Shown: positions 7,955 to 16,954, numbered from the stretch's first letter. The stretch: 64,000 nucleotides of DNA from Aalborgiella sp040079635 (GCA_040079635.1 JBEBJY010000001.1:1-64000); one strand, 5' to 3'. Program-made: numbers and translations. The notes: a model not told the origin generated them from the sequence alone.

Positions 7955-9610
7955 CTAGCTCTTCAAAAACAGCTTGTAAACCGGGTTATTCGTTTCTTCT
8001 ACAAACGGATAGCCCAGCGTCTTCAAAAACGCATCGAACGCTTTGTTTTCAGTCTCAGGTACCTGCAAACCCACCAAAATCCGCCCGTAGTCTGCGCCTT
8101 GGTTGCGGTAGTGAAACAGGCTGATGTTCCAGCCCGGCCGCATGGCGCTGAGGAACTTCATCAGCGCACCTGGTCGCTCCGGGAACTCAAAACGCAACAG
8201 CCGCTCGTCTTTGGCCAAGGCGCTGTGGCCACCCACCATGTGGCGGATGTGGTCGCGGGCCAGGTCATCGTGGGTCAAATCCAGCGACTTGAATCCGTTT
8301 TTGGTCAAGGTTTGCGCGACTTTGACGCTCTCGCCTTTTACCGTTGTCGTTAAACCCACAAACACATGCGCTTTGTTGGCGTCGCTGATGCGGTAGGTGA
8401 ATTCGGTGATGTTGCGCTGTGCAGGGGCTATTTTAGTGCCATTTTTGGCTGTAGCCGGCGTACTCATTGACTGAGAAGCTATTTTTTTGGTAGCAAACTC
8501 ACCGCCTGCTGGCAGGGTTCCGAGCAACTCACAAAAGCGCTTAAAACTGCCGCGCTCTTCGGGGATGGTCACCGCAAACAGCGCCTCGCGCTCTTCGCCG
8601 ACTTCGGCACGCTCGGCGACGAAGCGCAGGCGGTCGAAGTTCATGTTCGCACCGCACAAAATCGCCGCAAAGGTTTTGCCTTTGGATTTGTGTTTCGCCA
8701 CGTACTGCTTGATGGCGGCCACCGCCAGCGCACCTGCGGGCTCGACGATGCTGCGGGTGTCCACAAACACGTCTTTGATAGCGGCGCAGACGGCATCGGT
8801 GTTGACTTCGATGTAGTCATCTACCAAGCCAGAGTTAACGACGCGGAAGGTCTCTTCCCCCACCAGTTTCACTGCTGTGCCGTCTGAAAACAAGCCCACA
8901 TCAGACAAAGTGACACGTTTTTTCGCTTTGACGGACTGAATCATCGCGTTCGAGTCGTTCATCTGCACACCGATGACTTTGATAGCGGGGTTGACGGCTT
9001 TGATGTAGTTGGAAACGCCAGAAATCAGCCCACCGCCACCGATGGCGACGAACACCGCATCCAGTTCGCCTAGGTTCAGGCTTTGCATCTGGTTCAGCAT
9101 CTCCATCGCCACTGTGCCTTGGCCGGCTATCACGTCGGCGTCATCAAACGGGTGGACAAAGGTCATGCCCTGCTTTTTCTCAAGCGTCACGGCGTGGGTG
9201 TAGGCGTCGGAATAGCTCTCGCCAAACAACACCACTTCACCGCCAAAGCCTTTGACGGCGTCGACTTTGAGTTGCGGTGTCGTCGTTGGCATCACAATCA
9301 CGGCGCGGATGCCCATTTTGGATGCGGAGAGCGCCACGCCCTGTGCATGGTTGCCAGCGGAGGCGCAAATCACGCCTTTTTTGAGCTGGGCAGGCGTCAA
9401 ATGCGCCATTTTGTTATACGCACCGCGCAGTTTGAAGCTGTGGACTTCTTGCTGGTCTTCCCGCTTGAACAACACGGTGTTGCCCAAGCGCTGGCTCAGG
9501 CTTTTGGCGGTTTGAAGGGGGGACACAATCGCCACGTCGTACACGCGGGCATTGAGGGTTTTTTGCAGGTAATCTTGTGGACTTAATTGGGAAGAAGTGT
9601 TTTTACGCAT
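7955..9610 (-). CDS. ilvA: Threonine ammonia-lyase, biosynthetic (IlvA)
   Basis: Converts threonine to 2-oxobutanoate and ammonia, the first step of isoleucine synthesis. 551 residues against about 505-515 for relatives. PLP lysine K60 lies in SFKLRGAYNKM; the glycine loop VAIGGGGLISG binds the PLP phosphate. Two C-terminal ACT-like regulatory domains follow from about residue 335. The extra residues are concentrated at 360-400 in the first regulatory domain, between FKRFCELLG and NITEFTYRISD, where a dispersed repeat copy is read in frame. The insert sits in a loop of the isoleucine/valine-sensing domain, so allostery might differ from relatives. Confidence 0.95.
   Translation of the reverse strand: MRKNTSSQLSPQDYLQKTLNARVYDVAIVSPLQTAKSLSQRLGNTVLFKREDQQEVHSFKLRGAYNKMAHLTPAQLKKGVICASAGNHAQGVALSASKMGIRAVIVMPTTTPQLKVDAVKGFGGEVVLFGESYSDAYTHAVTLEKKQGMTFVHPFDDADVIAGQGTVAMEMLNQMQSLNLGELDAVFVAIGGGGLISGVSNYIKAVNPAIKVIGVQMNDSNAMIQSVKAKKRVTLSDVGLFSDGTAVKLVGEETFRVVNSGLVDDYIEVNTDAVCAAIKDVFVDTRSIVEPAGALAVAAIKQYVAKHKSKGKTFAAILCGANMNFDRLRFVAERAEVGEEREALFAVTIPEERGSFKRFCELLGTLPAGGEFATKKIASQSMSTPATAKNGTKIAPAQRNITEFTYRISDANKAHVFVGLTTTVKGESVKVAQTLTKNGFKSLDLTHDDLARDHIRHMVGGHSALAKDERLLRFEFPERPGALMKFLSAMRPGWNISLFHYRNQGADYGRILVGLQVPETENKAFDAFLKTLGYPFVEETNNPVYKLFLKS
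8448..8495 (+). repeat. Dispersed hairpin repeat, copy inside ilvA
   Basis: Plus orientation, so antisense to ilvA. Stem GCTAT...GTAGC (one wobble pair). On the ilvA strand it gives A-T-K-K-I-A-S-Q-S-M-S-T-P-A, the same frame as the yggS, cca and gntR copies. Confidence 0.8.
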
Positions 9611-9671
9611 CCCACAATGATAAACGTAGCAAAATAGGTGTCACCAAATCAAGGACAGAACATCAAGGAAG

Positions 9672-9781
9672 CAAAAAAAAGCCCCGAGCTGTGAAGCTTG
9701 GGGCTTAATCCATCTTTTCAGAGGATGGAGGAGACAATCAGGGCTCTCAATAAAATAGAAAACTATTTATCATTAGCTTGG
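9672..9781 (-). ncRNA. Probable small RNA with exposed anti-Shine-Dalgarno sequence
   Basis: The 339-bp gap between ilvA and the OsmC gene holds no ORF but has a compact minus-strand transcript signal. Reading the minus strand: a possible promoter (TTGTAC near 9815, TGTAAA near 9793), then GTCTCCTCCATCCTCT (9724-9739, the CTCCTCC is complementary to a Shine-Dalgarno core), a small hairpin CCATC...GATGG, and a strong rho-independent terminator. This matches my memory of the Rfam family 'Betaproteobacteria toxic small RNA', which also carries an anti-SD segment; that assignment is from recall and needs a covariance search. The 5' end is an estimate. Confidence 0.6.
9673..9706 (-). terminator. 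Rho-independent terminator of the small RNA
   Basis: A 12-bp stem (9679-9690 with 9695-9706, loop GTGA region) followed on the minus strand by eight T residues. No protein gene on that strand ends here, which is what points to a separate RNA. Confidence 0.85.
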
Positions 9782-9949
9782 TGTCAGTTTACAGAAAAAA
9801 GCGCGTTTTGTACAAAATAACTTAGAGTAAACCCTCAATTTTGTGTGCCTTTATGAGAAAAATTACCGCAATTCGGCAATTTCACGACAATCTCGCACAA
9901 TTTTGAGATGATGCCGCCACCATTTTTATAAATTTCAAAGGAAAACAGC

Positions 9950-10399
9950 ATGGAATGCACCGTTAGTTGGACCGGAAACACCGGCGCACGATCAGGCATG
10001 GGCTTTGTGGCCGAAACCGGCAGCGGCCATATATTGAACATGGATGGCGCACCAGACGCGGTCAAACCCGAAAACGGTGGCCAAAACCTAGCCGCACGGC
10101 CGATGGAGCTTTTGCTCGCCGGTACAGGTGGCTGCACAGCGTACGACGTGGTGTTGATTTTGAAGCGTGGCCGTTTGGATGTGCGCGGTTGCAGTGTCAA
10201 AATCACCTCAGAACGTGCGGAAACCGACCCGAAAGTTTTTACCTCCATCAACATGCATTTCACGGTGACTGGCAAAGATATCCCCGCCAATGCGATAGAA
10301 CGTGCTATCAAAATGAGCCACGACAAGTATTGCTCCGCCAGCATCATGTTGGGTAAAACGGCGCAGATCACGACCAGTTTTGAGCAAAAAGAGGCGTAA
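9950..10399 (+). CDS. OsmC/Ohr-family protein
   Basis: A 149-residue OsmC-fold protein of the YhfA-like subgroup. The two redox cysteines are visible in GTGGCTAYDVV and HDKYCSASIML, the arrangement of thiol-dependent hydroperoxide reductases. Start ATG at 9950 has AAAGGA 13 bases upstream. The exact substrate (organic hydroperoxide or other) cannot be read from sequence. It stands alone, with the small RNA upstream on the other strand and repeats downstream. Confidence 0.88.
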   Translation: MECTVSWTGNTGARSGMGFVAETGSGHILNMDGAPDAVKPENGGQNLAARPMELLLAGTGGCTAYDVVLILKRGRLDVRGCSVKITSERAETDPKVFTSINMHFTVTGKDIPANAIERAIKMSHDKYCSASIMLGKTAQITTSFEQKEA

Positions 10400-10422
10400 A
10401 ACGCTATATTTAGAGTAAAATA

Positions 10423-10472
10423 TGCCTCTAGCCGGCGTATTTATTGCCTATGCAGCTATTAAATAGATAGCA
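10423..10472 (+). repeat. Dispersed hairpin repeat, intergenic copy after the OsmC gene
   Basis: Full core TAGCCGGCGTATTTATTGCC and hairpin GCTATT...GATAGC. It is bracketed by AAATATGC (10418-10425) and GCATATTT (10470-10477), an extra inverted pair that may mark the outer ends of the element. Confidence 0.9.
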
Positions 10473-10476
10473 TATT

Positions 10477-10560
10477 TCATTCCCGCGAAGGCGGGAATCC
10501 ACAGCAGCGGGCATAGATTCCTACCTACGCGGGAATGACGAGCAGATTCGGGAATGACGG
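10477..10560. repeat. REP-like compound inverted repeat (ATTCCCGCG type)
   Basis: TCATTCCCGCG (10477-10487) is the inverse of CGCGGGAATGA (10528-10538), with an inner GGCGGGAATCC and a third half-copy TTCGGGAATGACGG. Same family as the two copies around ycaQ. It may act as a terminator between the OsmC gene and convergent coq7. Confidence 0.85.
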
Positions 10561-10574
10561 CGTGGCGTGATGCT

Positions 10575-11213
10575 TTAAACCCGATGCGCCACAGTCGTCA
10601 TCACTTTGGCGGCGGCGGCCATCAGCGCTTTGACGGGGGCTGGTAGATCTATAGCGCCTAAGTTACGCGCTTCTTGTCCGTGGCGTGCTTCGTCCGCTTT
10701 CATCTCCGCCACGATGGCGCGTGAGGCGTGGTCAGCGGCAGGCAGCAAGTCTAAATGGCTATGCAGGTGCGCTTCTACTTGTGCTTCTGTTTCAGACACA
10801 AAACCGTAACTCACCGCATCGCCCAGTTTGCCAGCGATCAAACCTAGTCCAAACGCCCCGGCGTACCACAGCGGGTTCAGCAGGCTGGCGCGAGCGCCTA
10901 ATTCGTCTAAACGGGTTTGTGTCCAAGCCAAGTGGTCGGTTTCTTCTTTGGCGGCGGCTAAGAAATGTTCCTTCGTTACCGCATTGCTTGTCGCCATGGC
11001 GCCTGCCGTGTAGAGCGCCTGCGCGCAAATCTCGCCCACATGGTTTACCCGCATCAACGCACCGGCGAGGGCTTTTTCCTCGGTAGTCAAAGCGACTGGG
11101 TGTTCGTCCAGCGTGCTGGGCTGTGGGTAAGGGCGTGATGCGCGAGGCTTCGCAAACAAGGTGCGCAGTGCTGCATCTGCGGTAGGGATAAGATCAAAGG
11201 TAGCATTTTTCAT
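10575..11213 (-). CDS. coq7: Ubiquinone biosynthesis di-iron hydroxylase Coq7
   Basis: Hydroxylates the 2-polyprenyl-3-methyl-6-methoxy-benzoquinol ring in ubiquinone synthesis. 212 residues of a di-iron carboxylate four-helix fold. Iron ligands are seen in MRVNHVGEICAQALY (E, near 60), KEETDHLAWTQTRLDEL (E...H), ETEAQVEAHL (E) and KADEARHGQEA (E...H). Position and length are normal for betaproteobacteria, which use Coq7 in place of UbiF. Confidence 0.95.
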   Translation of the reverse strand: MKNATFDLIPTADAALRTLFAKPRASRPYPQPSTLDEHPVALTTEEKALAGALMRVNHVGEICAQALYTAGAMATSNAVTKEHFLAAAKEETDHLAWTQTRLDELGARASLLNPLWYAGAFGLGLIAGKLGDAVSYGFVSETEAQVEAHLHSHLDLLPAADHASRAIVAEMKADEARHGQEARNLGAIDLPAPVKALMAAAAKVMTTVAHRV

Positions 11214-11456
11214 GGTGCTTGTATCGTAGCGCGAAAGTAAAAACGACAGATAAAAAGTGTTGAATCAAGCCGGGCTAGCGGAATTAAACCAGCATGAATT
11301 TGAGAACTATTTCATACCTTAAAGCGTGTTCGAGCTGCCGAAATGTTGCACATGAACAACAAATCTCAATTAATTGACCTTATTTCACCTAAAGAGTTTG
11401 CGAAGTAACACGAGCTTTGGTTCAATAGAGCCAGCTTCCCGAAAGGAGGTTGGCCC

Positions 11457-11501
11457 GGGCTTCTGGTGGCGTGATGAAAATCACACAACGGACCGGAGCC
11501 C
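11457..11501 (+). promoter_or_regulatory. Structured 5' leader of the porin gene
   Basis: An outer stem GGGCTTCTGG (11457-11466) with CCGGAGCCC (11493-11501) encloses a perfect hairpin GTGAT-GAAA-ATCAC (11471-11484). Just before it is a strong Shine-Dalgarno-like AAAGGAGG (11442-11449) that has no good ORF of its own, while the porin start is about 80 bases downstream with its own GGAGAA. The rest of the 314-bp gap (11214-11456) has AT-rich promoter-like sequence but nothing I can name. Confidence 0.5.
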
Positions 11502-11527
11502 ATTGTTTAACCTTGGAGAATTTTGAA

Positions 11528-12475
11528 ATGAAAAAAACACTATTGGCACTCGCAGTTGTTGCAGCTTCTGGCGCAGCATTCGCACAATCCGCAACTTTGA
11601 GCGGTTCTTTTGTTTACGGTTACCAGTCAACTAAAGTTGGCGGCGTGACTACAGCTGGTATCGGTACAGATACAGCTGCTATCGCTTTGGTTGCTACTGA
11701 AGACCTCGGCGGCGGCTTGAAAGCTACTGCTAAAGTGTCACTCGGTGGCATGATGCGTGACGGCGCTGGTACAGGCGAAGACGCTTCTGTGACATTGTCT
11801 GGCGGCTTCGGCTCCATCATGATGGGTGCAGTTGAGTCTGACGACGGCTTGTCACGTGCTTACGCAGGTGCTCCAGTTATCGGTTTGGACGGCAAAGTTC
11901 ACGGCGCTAACGCAAACATCGACGTTATCGGCTACACATCTCCACAATTGGCACCAGGCTTGACAGTTGGCGTGTCATACGTTGACCGTGGTACAACTAC
12001 TGCTACTGGCCTCGCAGCTGGTACAACTGGTGCTGCTGCAGCTCAGCCATCAATCACTGGTAACGTGACATACGGCGCAGGCCCTATCTCTGCACGTTTT
12101 GACGTGACTTCATGGACTCGCCAAGGCGCTGCTGACGTGACTTCAAACACAACTAAGAACCGTTTCCGTGTTTCTGGTAACTACAACCTCGGCGTTGCTA
12201 AAGTTGGTTTGGGTTACTCTCAGTTGAAGCGTACTACTGGTATCTCTACAACACAATTGGAAGCTGGCGTTTCTGCTTCTTTCGGCGCAACGACAGTTGG
12301 CGCAGTGTACGAGCAAGCTAAGACAACTAATGCAGCTACAAAATCTGGCTTCACAGTTGGCGCACAATACAACTTGAGCAAGCGTACAAACGTGAGCGCA
12401 GGTTACGCTACTTGGAAATCAGCTGGCGCGTCATCTGACACTAGCTTCCGCGTTTTGGTCGGTCACAGCTTCTAA
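11528..12475 (+). CDS. Outer-membrane porin (Gram-negative porin, Comamonadaceae type)
   Basis: A 315-residue trimeric general porin. The start at 11528 gives a textbook signal peptide MKKTLLALAVVAASGAAFAQ with cleavage after AFA, and GGAGAA lies 7-12 bases upstream; the open frame extends further 5' but those residues are the leader. Alternating beta strands end in the C-terminal FRVLVGHSF with terminal Phe, the signal for the outer-membrane insertion machinery. Codon use is strongly biased (GGC, GCT, ACA repeated), as expected of an abundant protein. A strong terminator follows directly. Confidence 0.93.
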   Translation: MKKTLLALAVVAASGAAFAQSATLSGSFVYGYQSTKVGGVTTAGIGTDTAAIALVATEDLGGGLKATAKVSLGGMMRDGAGTGEDASVTLSGGFGSIMMGAVESDDGLSRAYAGAPVIGLDGKVHGANANIDVIGYTSPQLAPGLTVGVSYVDRGTTTATGLAAGTTGAAAAQPSITGNVTYGAGPISARFDVTSWTRQGAADVTSNTTKNRFRVSGNYNLGVAKVGLGYSQLKRTTGISTTQLEAGVSASFGATTVGAVYEQAKTTNAATKSGFTVGAQYNLSKRTNVSAGYATWKSAGASSDTSFRVLVGHSF

Positions 12476-12515
12476 ATTCAATACTAGCGTAAGCTAGTTG
12501 AGAATTTAAAGTTTA

Positions 12516-12547
12516 AAACCCGCTGCACTTAGGTGCAGCGGGTTTTT
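12516..12547 (+). terminator. Porin gene terminator
   Basis: AACCCGCTGCAC, loop TTAG, GTGCAGCGGGTT, then a T run: a 12-bp perfect stem. Confidence 0.95.
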
Positions 12548-12622
12548 GCGTTTTAGTGAGACAGTTAAGCGCGACAAGCTTCATGCAGGCTTAAAAAGAA
12601 TCAAATCACGGAGACACAAACA

Positions 12623-13396
12623 ATGTTGATGAAATATGCTTTGCGGTGGGCAGCTGTTGCTACGGCGATGAATTTGCTTGCGTGTAGCCATGTTTCACAA
12701 AATGCATTGTTGAAAACAGAAGCTAATCCAGCTATTGCGTCACATGTAGAAACCCGTACTGTTGAAAAGGGTTTTTTTGCAGAATGGCGACATTTCACAC
12801 TTCCCGGCAAAACTGCAACGGTTTACGATTTTGCTCGAAAAGACGGACGAGATGCGCTCACAGCCAAGGCGGGCATATCGGCCAGCATGATGCGCCGTGA
12901 CGTGAACATCGCTGCAAACAAGCTTGATACAGTCAAATTTTCTTGGCAAATACCAGAATTAATAGCAGGTGCAGACCTTGCAGAGCGTGATTTTGATGAT
13001 TCACCCGTTCGCATTGTGCTGACTTTTGAGGGCGATAAAACCAAATTCTCTGCAAAAAATGCTATGTTGTCTGAATTGGCACAAGTGATGACTGGCGAGT
13101 CTTTGCCCTACGCCACTTTGATGTATGTGTGGTGTAACAAGCGCCAGGCAGGCAGTGTTGTTGTCAATCCGAGAACCGACAGAATCCGCAGTGTCGTAGT
13201 GGAGTCTGGCGCTAAAAACCTGCGTCAGTGGCTAGATTACCAACGCAATATTCGTGCGGACTTTGAAAAAGCTTTTGGCGAAGTGCCGGGCAATTTAATC
13301 AGCGTAGGCATCATGACGGACAGCGACAACACCAAAACACAAGCAGCCGCCGCTTATGGCAAAGTGTTTTTTGGCGAAAAATTAAATGCTAATTGA
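12623..13396 (+). CDS. DUF3047-family lipoprotein
   Basis: A 257-residue predicted lipoprotein: signal peptide with lipobox LLAC (Cys at about residue 21). The body matches the DUF3047 pattern as I know it: a W..FTLPGKTATVYDF start, ALTAKAGISASMM, then KFSWQIPE, DDSPVRIVLTFEG and a C-terminal ISVGIMTDSDNTKTQAAAAYG, which suggests a lectin-like beta sandwich. Function unknown; no enzymatic motif seen. It is a single gene between the porin and hexR. Confidence 0.75.
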   Translation: MLMKYALRWAAVATAMNLLACSHVSQNALLKTEANPAIASHVETRTVEKGFFAEWRHFTLPGKTATVYDFARKDGRDALTAKAGISASMMRRDVNIAANKLDTVKFSWQIPELIAGADLAERDFDDSPVRIVLTFEGDKTKFSAKNAMLSELAQVMTGESLPYATLMYVWCNKRQAGSVVVNPRTDRIRSVVVESGAKNLRQWLDYQRNIRADFEKAFGEVPGNLISVGIMTDSDNTKTQAAAAYGKVFFGEKLNAN

Positions 13397-13425
13397 GTGA
13401 AGTAATATAGCGCTTCAAGCTCAAC

Positions 13426-14274
13426 CTAAGCGTAGCGTTTGCTGCGCAGATTGTTTTTCATGCCCTGCAGCATAGGCTGCAATTTGGCGCCACCAATGCG
13501 CAGTGCGACGCAGGTCGCCAAAATGTCAATGATCATCAAATGCATCAAGCGTGACACCATGGGGCTGTATTTGTCAAAACCCTCTGGGTGATCGGCTGCT
13601 AGGTGGATATTTCCTGCAGACGCCAAAGGTGAGCCGCTGGTGGTGATCACAATCGTGGTGACGCCATTTTTGCGAGCAATGTCGCAAGCATCCATCAAGT
13701 CGCGCGTTCTGCCCGAGTTAGAAATAATCACCACGCAATCACCCGCACCCAGCATGGACGCGCTCATGACTTGCATGTGGCCATCGCTGTAGGCGATGGT
13801 GTTCAAGCCCAGTCTAAAAAATTTATGCTGCGCGTCTTGCGCCACAATGCCCGAGTTTCCTGCGCCATAAAACTCTATGCGTTTACCGGTTGCATGCGTT
13901 TCCGCTAAGGTGACGACGGCTTTTTCTATGGCGCCGGTGATGGCGTCATTGCGGTACTTCAAAAATGCGGCAACGGTGTTGTCAATCACCTTCACCATCA
14001 CATCACCCGTTTTGTCGTCCGCGTCCACGCTGCGGTGAATAAACGGCACACCTTCGTTGACGCTACCTGCCAGTTTGAGTTTGAAGTCAGACAAACCGTC
14101 ATAGCCCATGCTGCGGCAAAATCGCACAACCGTGGGCTTGCTCACATGCGCACGATCTGCCAGCACGCTGATAGGCAAGTTGGCAAACGCCCGTGGGTCG
14201 CCCAGCACGAGCTTGCCGACGCGCTGTTCAGCGGGAGCTAGCGAGGGTAGGGAGGCTTTGACGCGTTCTAACAT
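13426..14274 (-). CDS. hexR: RpiR-family transcriptional regulator HexR
   Basis: Represses central sugar genes and is released by 2-keto-3-deoxy-6-phosphogluconate in characterised proteobacteria. 282 residues: N-terminal HTH_6 domain with VSKPTVVRFCRSMGYDGLSDFK (recognition helix about residues 45-65), then a C-terminal SIS domain with EFYGAGNSGIVA and IISNSGRTRDLM. It lies 27 bp downstream of zwf on the same strand, and a HexR-like palindrome lies in the zwf-tal promoter region. Confidence 0.92.
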   Translation of the reverse strand: MLERVKASLPSLAPAEQRVGKLVLGDPRAFANLPISVLADRAHVSKPTVVRFCRSMGYDGLSDFKLKLAGSVNEGVPFIHRSVDADDKTGDVMVKVIDNTVAAFLKYRNDAITGAIEKAVVTLAETHATGKRIEFYGAGNSGIVAQDAQHKFFRLGLNTIAYSDGHMQVMSASMLGAGDCVVIISNSGRTRDLMDACDIARKNGVTTIVITTSGSPLASAGNIHLAADHPEGFDKYSPMVSRLMHLMIIDILATCVALRIGGAKLQPMLQGMKNNLRSKRYA

Positions 14275-14301
14275 GATGTTTATATAGAAAGGTAGTTGAG
14301 T

Positions 14302-15771
14302 TTAGTTTTCTTCAGCCCAACAATAATTGTCTTTAGCAATCATCGCGCTAGATGCACTTGGCCCCCAGCTACCCGCCGCGTAAGGGCGCGGTCCTTGCGG
14401 GTCAGCTTTCCAAGCGTCCAAAATCGGTTCGACCCAGCGCCAAGCACATTCTTGTTCGTCGCTACGCACAAACAAATTCAAGCGACCTGCCAGCACGTCC
14501 AACAGCAAGCGCTCATACGCGCCCACACGTTCGGTGCCAAAGCGCTTGTCAAAGTCCAAATCTAATTGCACTGGTGCCAATGTTTGCGTGCTTTTGCTGC
14601 CCGCAGGTGCGCGTTGGTTGGCACCTTGCGAGTACAAGTGCAGCTCCAAACCGTCTTTAGGCTGTAAATTAATCACCAAACGGTTCGCAGCGCCAGCGGG
14701 TGACTGGTAAATTGCATGTGGTGCAGGCCTGAAATTAATCACGATTGATGCATCACGTGCACCCAAGCGCTTGCCTGTGCGAATGTAAAACGGCACACCC
14801 GCCCAGCGCCAATTGGCAATCTCGCAGCGCAGAGCGACGAAGGTTTCCGTTTGGCTCTCAGGGCTCACACCAGTTTCTTGTTTGTACCCAGGCACAGCCT
14901 GCCCGTTGATCGTGCCAGCGCTGTATTGCCCACGCACCACGTGGTTTTGCAGCGTTTCCGCTGTCCATGGCTTCAAGGCACGAAGAACTTTGAGCTTTTC
15001 ATCACGAATCGCATCCGCATGGGCGTTGATGGGTGGCTCCATGCCGATCGCGCAAAGTAGTTGTAGCGCATGGTTTTGCACCATATCGCGCAGTGCACCC
15101 GTGTTTTCGTAAAACGCACCGCGTGACTCGACGCCCAAATCTTCCGCAATGGTGATTTGAATGTTGGCGATGTGCTCACGACGCCACAGCGGCTCAAACA
15201 GCGAGTTGCCAAAACGCAACGCAAACAAGTTTTGCACCGATGGCTTGCCTAAATAATGGTCAATGCGGAACACTTGGTTTTCCGTCAACACACGGCGCAC
15301 GGTTTCGTTGATGGCGCGGTTGGACGCCAAATCGTGCCCTAACGGCTTCTCAAGTACCACACGGGTTTTCGGACCATTCAAGCCCGCAGCCGCGATTTGT
15401 TCGCAGACGGTGGTGAACAAGCCCGGCGCCGTAGCCACGTACATCACCACCGTGTCGGCGTTGCGTGCATTTAGCATCTCAGCCAAGCTCACGTAATACT
15501 CCGGCTTGGACAAATCCATGCGTAAATAAAACAGATTGGCCGCAAAACGGTCAAACTCTTCCGTATTCGGGCGTTTTGACGGCTCAACCGCATCAAAACG
15601 CGCTTTGATGACGGTTCTGTATTCTTCGTCAGTCATCGTGTCTCTACCCACGCCAACAATGCGCCCGCCTTCTGGCAAGCTGCCGTGTCGAAACGCTTGA
15701 AACAAGGCTGGCAAGAGTTTGCGCCATGCCAAATCGCCCGTACCACCAAAAATAACCAAATCAAAACTCAT
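14302..15771 (-). CDS. zwf: Glucose-6-phosphate 1-dehydrogenase
   Basis: Oxidises glucose-6-phosphate to 6-phosphogluconolactone with NADP. 489 residues, normal length. The coenzyme site is VIFGGTGDLAWRKLLP at the N-terminus; the catalytic peptide RIDHYLGKP (Asp-His pair) and the EKPLG motif are intact. Divergent from tal with a 158-bp shared promoter region. The downstream 6-phosphogluconolactonase and Entner-Doudoroff genes are not in this window. Confidence 0.97.
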   Translation of the reverse strand: MSFDLVIFGGTGDLAWRKLLPALFQAFRHGSLPEGGRIVGVGRDTMTDEEYRTVIKARFDAVEPSKRPNTEEFDRFAANLFYLRMDLSKPEYYVSLAEMLNARNADTVVMYVATAPGLFTTVCEQIAAAGLNGPKTRVVLEKPLGHDLASNRAINETVRRVLTENQVFRIDHYLGKPSVQNLFALRFGNSLFEPLWRREHIANIQITIAEDLGVESRGAFYENTGALRDMVQNHALQLLCAIGMEPPINAHADAIRDEKLKVLRALKPWTAETLQNHVVRGQYSAGTINGQAVPGYKQETGVSPESQTETFVALRCEIANWRWAGVPFYIRTGKRLGARDASIVINFRPAPHAIYQSPAGAANRLVINLQPKDGLELHLYSQGANQRAPAGSKSTQTLAPVQLDLDFDKRFGTERVGAYERLLLDVLAGRLNLFVRSDEQECAWRWVEPILDAWKADPQGPRPYAAGSWGPSASSAMIAKDNYCWAEEN

Positions 15772-15828
15772 GAATCACCTATTGCCAAATATTTATGTAA
15801 CTAAAAACAAAGAAATTAGAGTGTTTAA

Positions 15829-15843
15829 TGTAACTTAGTTTCA
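15829..15843. promoter_or_regulatory. HexR-like operator between zwf and tal
   Basis: TGTAACTTAGTTTCA is a 15-base near-palindrome (13 of 15 match its complement) resembling the published HexR pattern TGTArTnnnAyTACA with about three differences. A weaker half-site TGTAACTAAAAACA lies at 15796-15809. A possible tal -10 (GATAAT, 15862-15867) is just downstream. Confidence 0.6.
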
Positions 15844-15929
15844 TGTTGAATGCAAATTTGCGATAATAACGACGGAATTTAAATGCAACATTTATCAACG
15901 TTTCGTCAATTTTGGAAAAACCCTAAGCC

Positions 15930-16904
15930 ATGAATCAACTCGATCAGCTCAAACAATTCACCACCGTCGTTGCCGATACGGGTGACTTCCTGCAGATCAG
16001 CGCTTCCAAGCCGCGTGATGCCACGACCAACCCGTCGTTGATCCTGAAAGCCGTGCAAAAACCTGAGTACGCGCCGTTGCTGGCGGCGTCCGTAGCAGCT
16101 TGCCAAGGCAAGTCGCTGGATGATGTGGTCGACCACCTGCTGGTCAGCTTCGGGGTGAAGATTTTGGGCATCGTGCCAGGCCGTGTCTCTACGGAAATTG
16201 ATGCACGTTTGAGCTTTGACAAGCCGGCCATGGTGGCGCGTGCCTTAAAAACCATCGCGTTGTACCGCGACAACGGCATCCACTCCGACCGCGTGCTGAT
16301 CAAAGTCGCCGCCACGTGGGAAGGCATCCAAGCCGCTGCCGAGCTAGAGCGCGCAGGCATCCACACCAATTTGACGCTGCTGTTCTCCTTCTGCCAAGCG
16401 GTTGCTTGCGGTCAAGCCCAAGTGCAGCTGATTTCGCCCTTCGTTGGCCGTATTTACGACTGGTACAAAAAATCGGCTGGTGTAGGATCGGGAACCGCCA
16501 CGAGCGGCGGGTGGATTGAAGCCGACAATGCAGGCGCGAACGACCCCGGCGTGCAGTCTGTCGTCGAGATTTACAACTACTACAAAAAGCACGGTATCAA
16601 AACCGAAGTCATGGGTGCAAGCTTTCGCAATGTCGGGCAAATCACCGCCTTGGCAGGCTGCGATTTGTTGACCATCAGCCCAGAATTACTCGCGCAATTG
16701 GCGGCCACAGAGGCACCATTGACCCGCGCCATCTCAGCAGAAGCTGCCAAAACTTTGGACATTCCCGCCATCAGCTACAACGAAGCCAGCTTCCGTTTGG
16801 CGTTGAACGAAGACGCGATGGCGACCGAAAAGCTGTCCGAGGGCATTCGCGCTTTCCGCGTTGATACCGTCAAACTTGAAAAAATGATCTTGGCAGCTCG
16901 CTAA
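15930..16904 (+). CDS. tal: Transaldolase
   Basis: Pentose-phosphate enzyme moving dihydroxyacetone units between sugar phosphates. 324 residues, the TalB-type length. N-terminal DATTNPSLILKA is the family signature; the Schiff-base lysine is in RVLIKVAATWEGI (about residue 130), and ISPFVGRIYDWYK and EVMGASFRN are intact. Upstream of pgi with a 50-bp gap, so probably one transcript under HexR control. Confidence 0.97.
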   Translation: MNQLDQLKQFTTVVADTGDFLQISASKPRDATTNPSLILKAVQKPEYAPLLAASVAACQGKSLDDVVDHLLVSFGVKILGIVPGRVSTEIDARLSFDKPAMVARALKTIALYRDNGIHSDRVLIKVAATWEGIQAAAELERAGIHTNLTLLFSFCQAVACGQAQVQLISPFVGRIYDWYKKSAGVGSGTATSGGWIEADNAGANDPGVQSVVEIYNYYKKHGIKTEVMGASFRNVGQITALAGCDLLTISPELLAQLAATEAPLTRAISAEAAKTLDIPAISYNEASFRLALNEDAMATEKLSEGIRAFRVDTVKLEKMILAAR

Positions 16905-16954
16905 ACAATCAAAAAGTAAGCATCAAATAAGCAATAAAAAAGGCAAAGAAAGCT

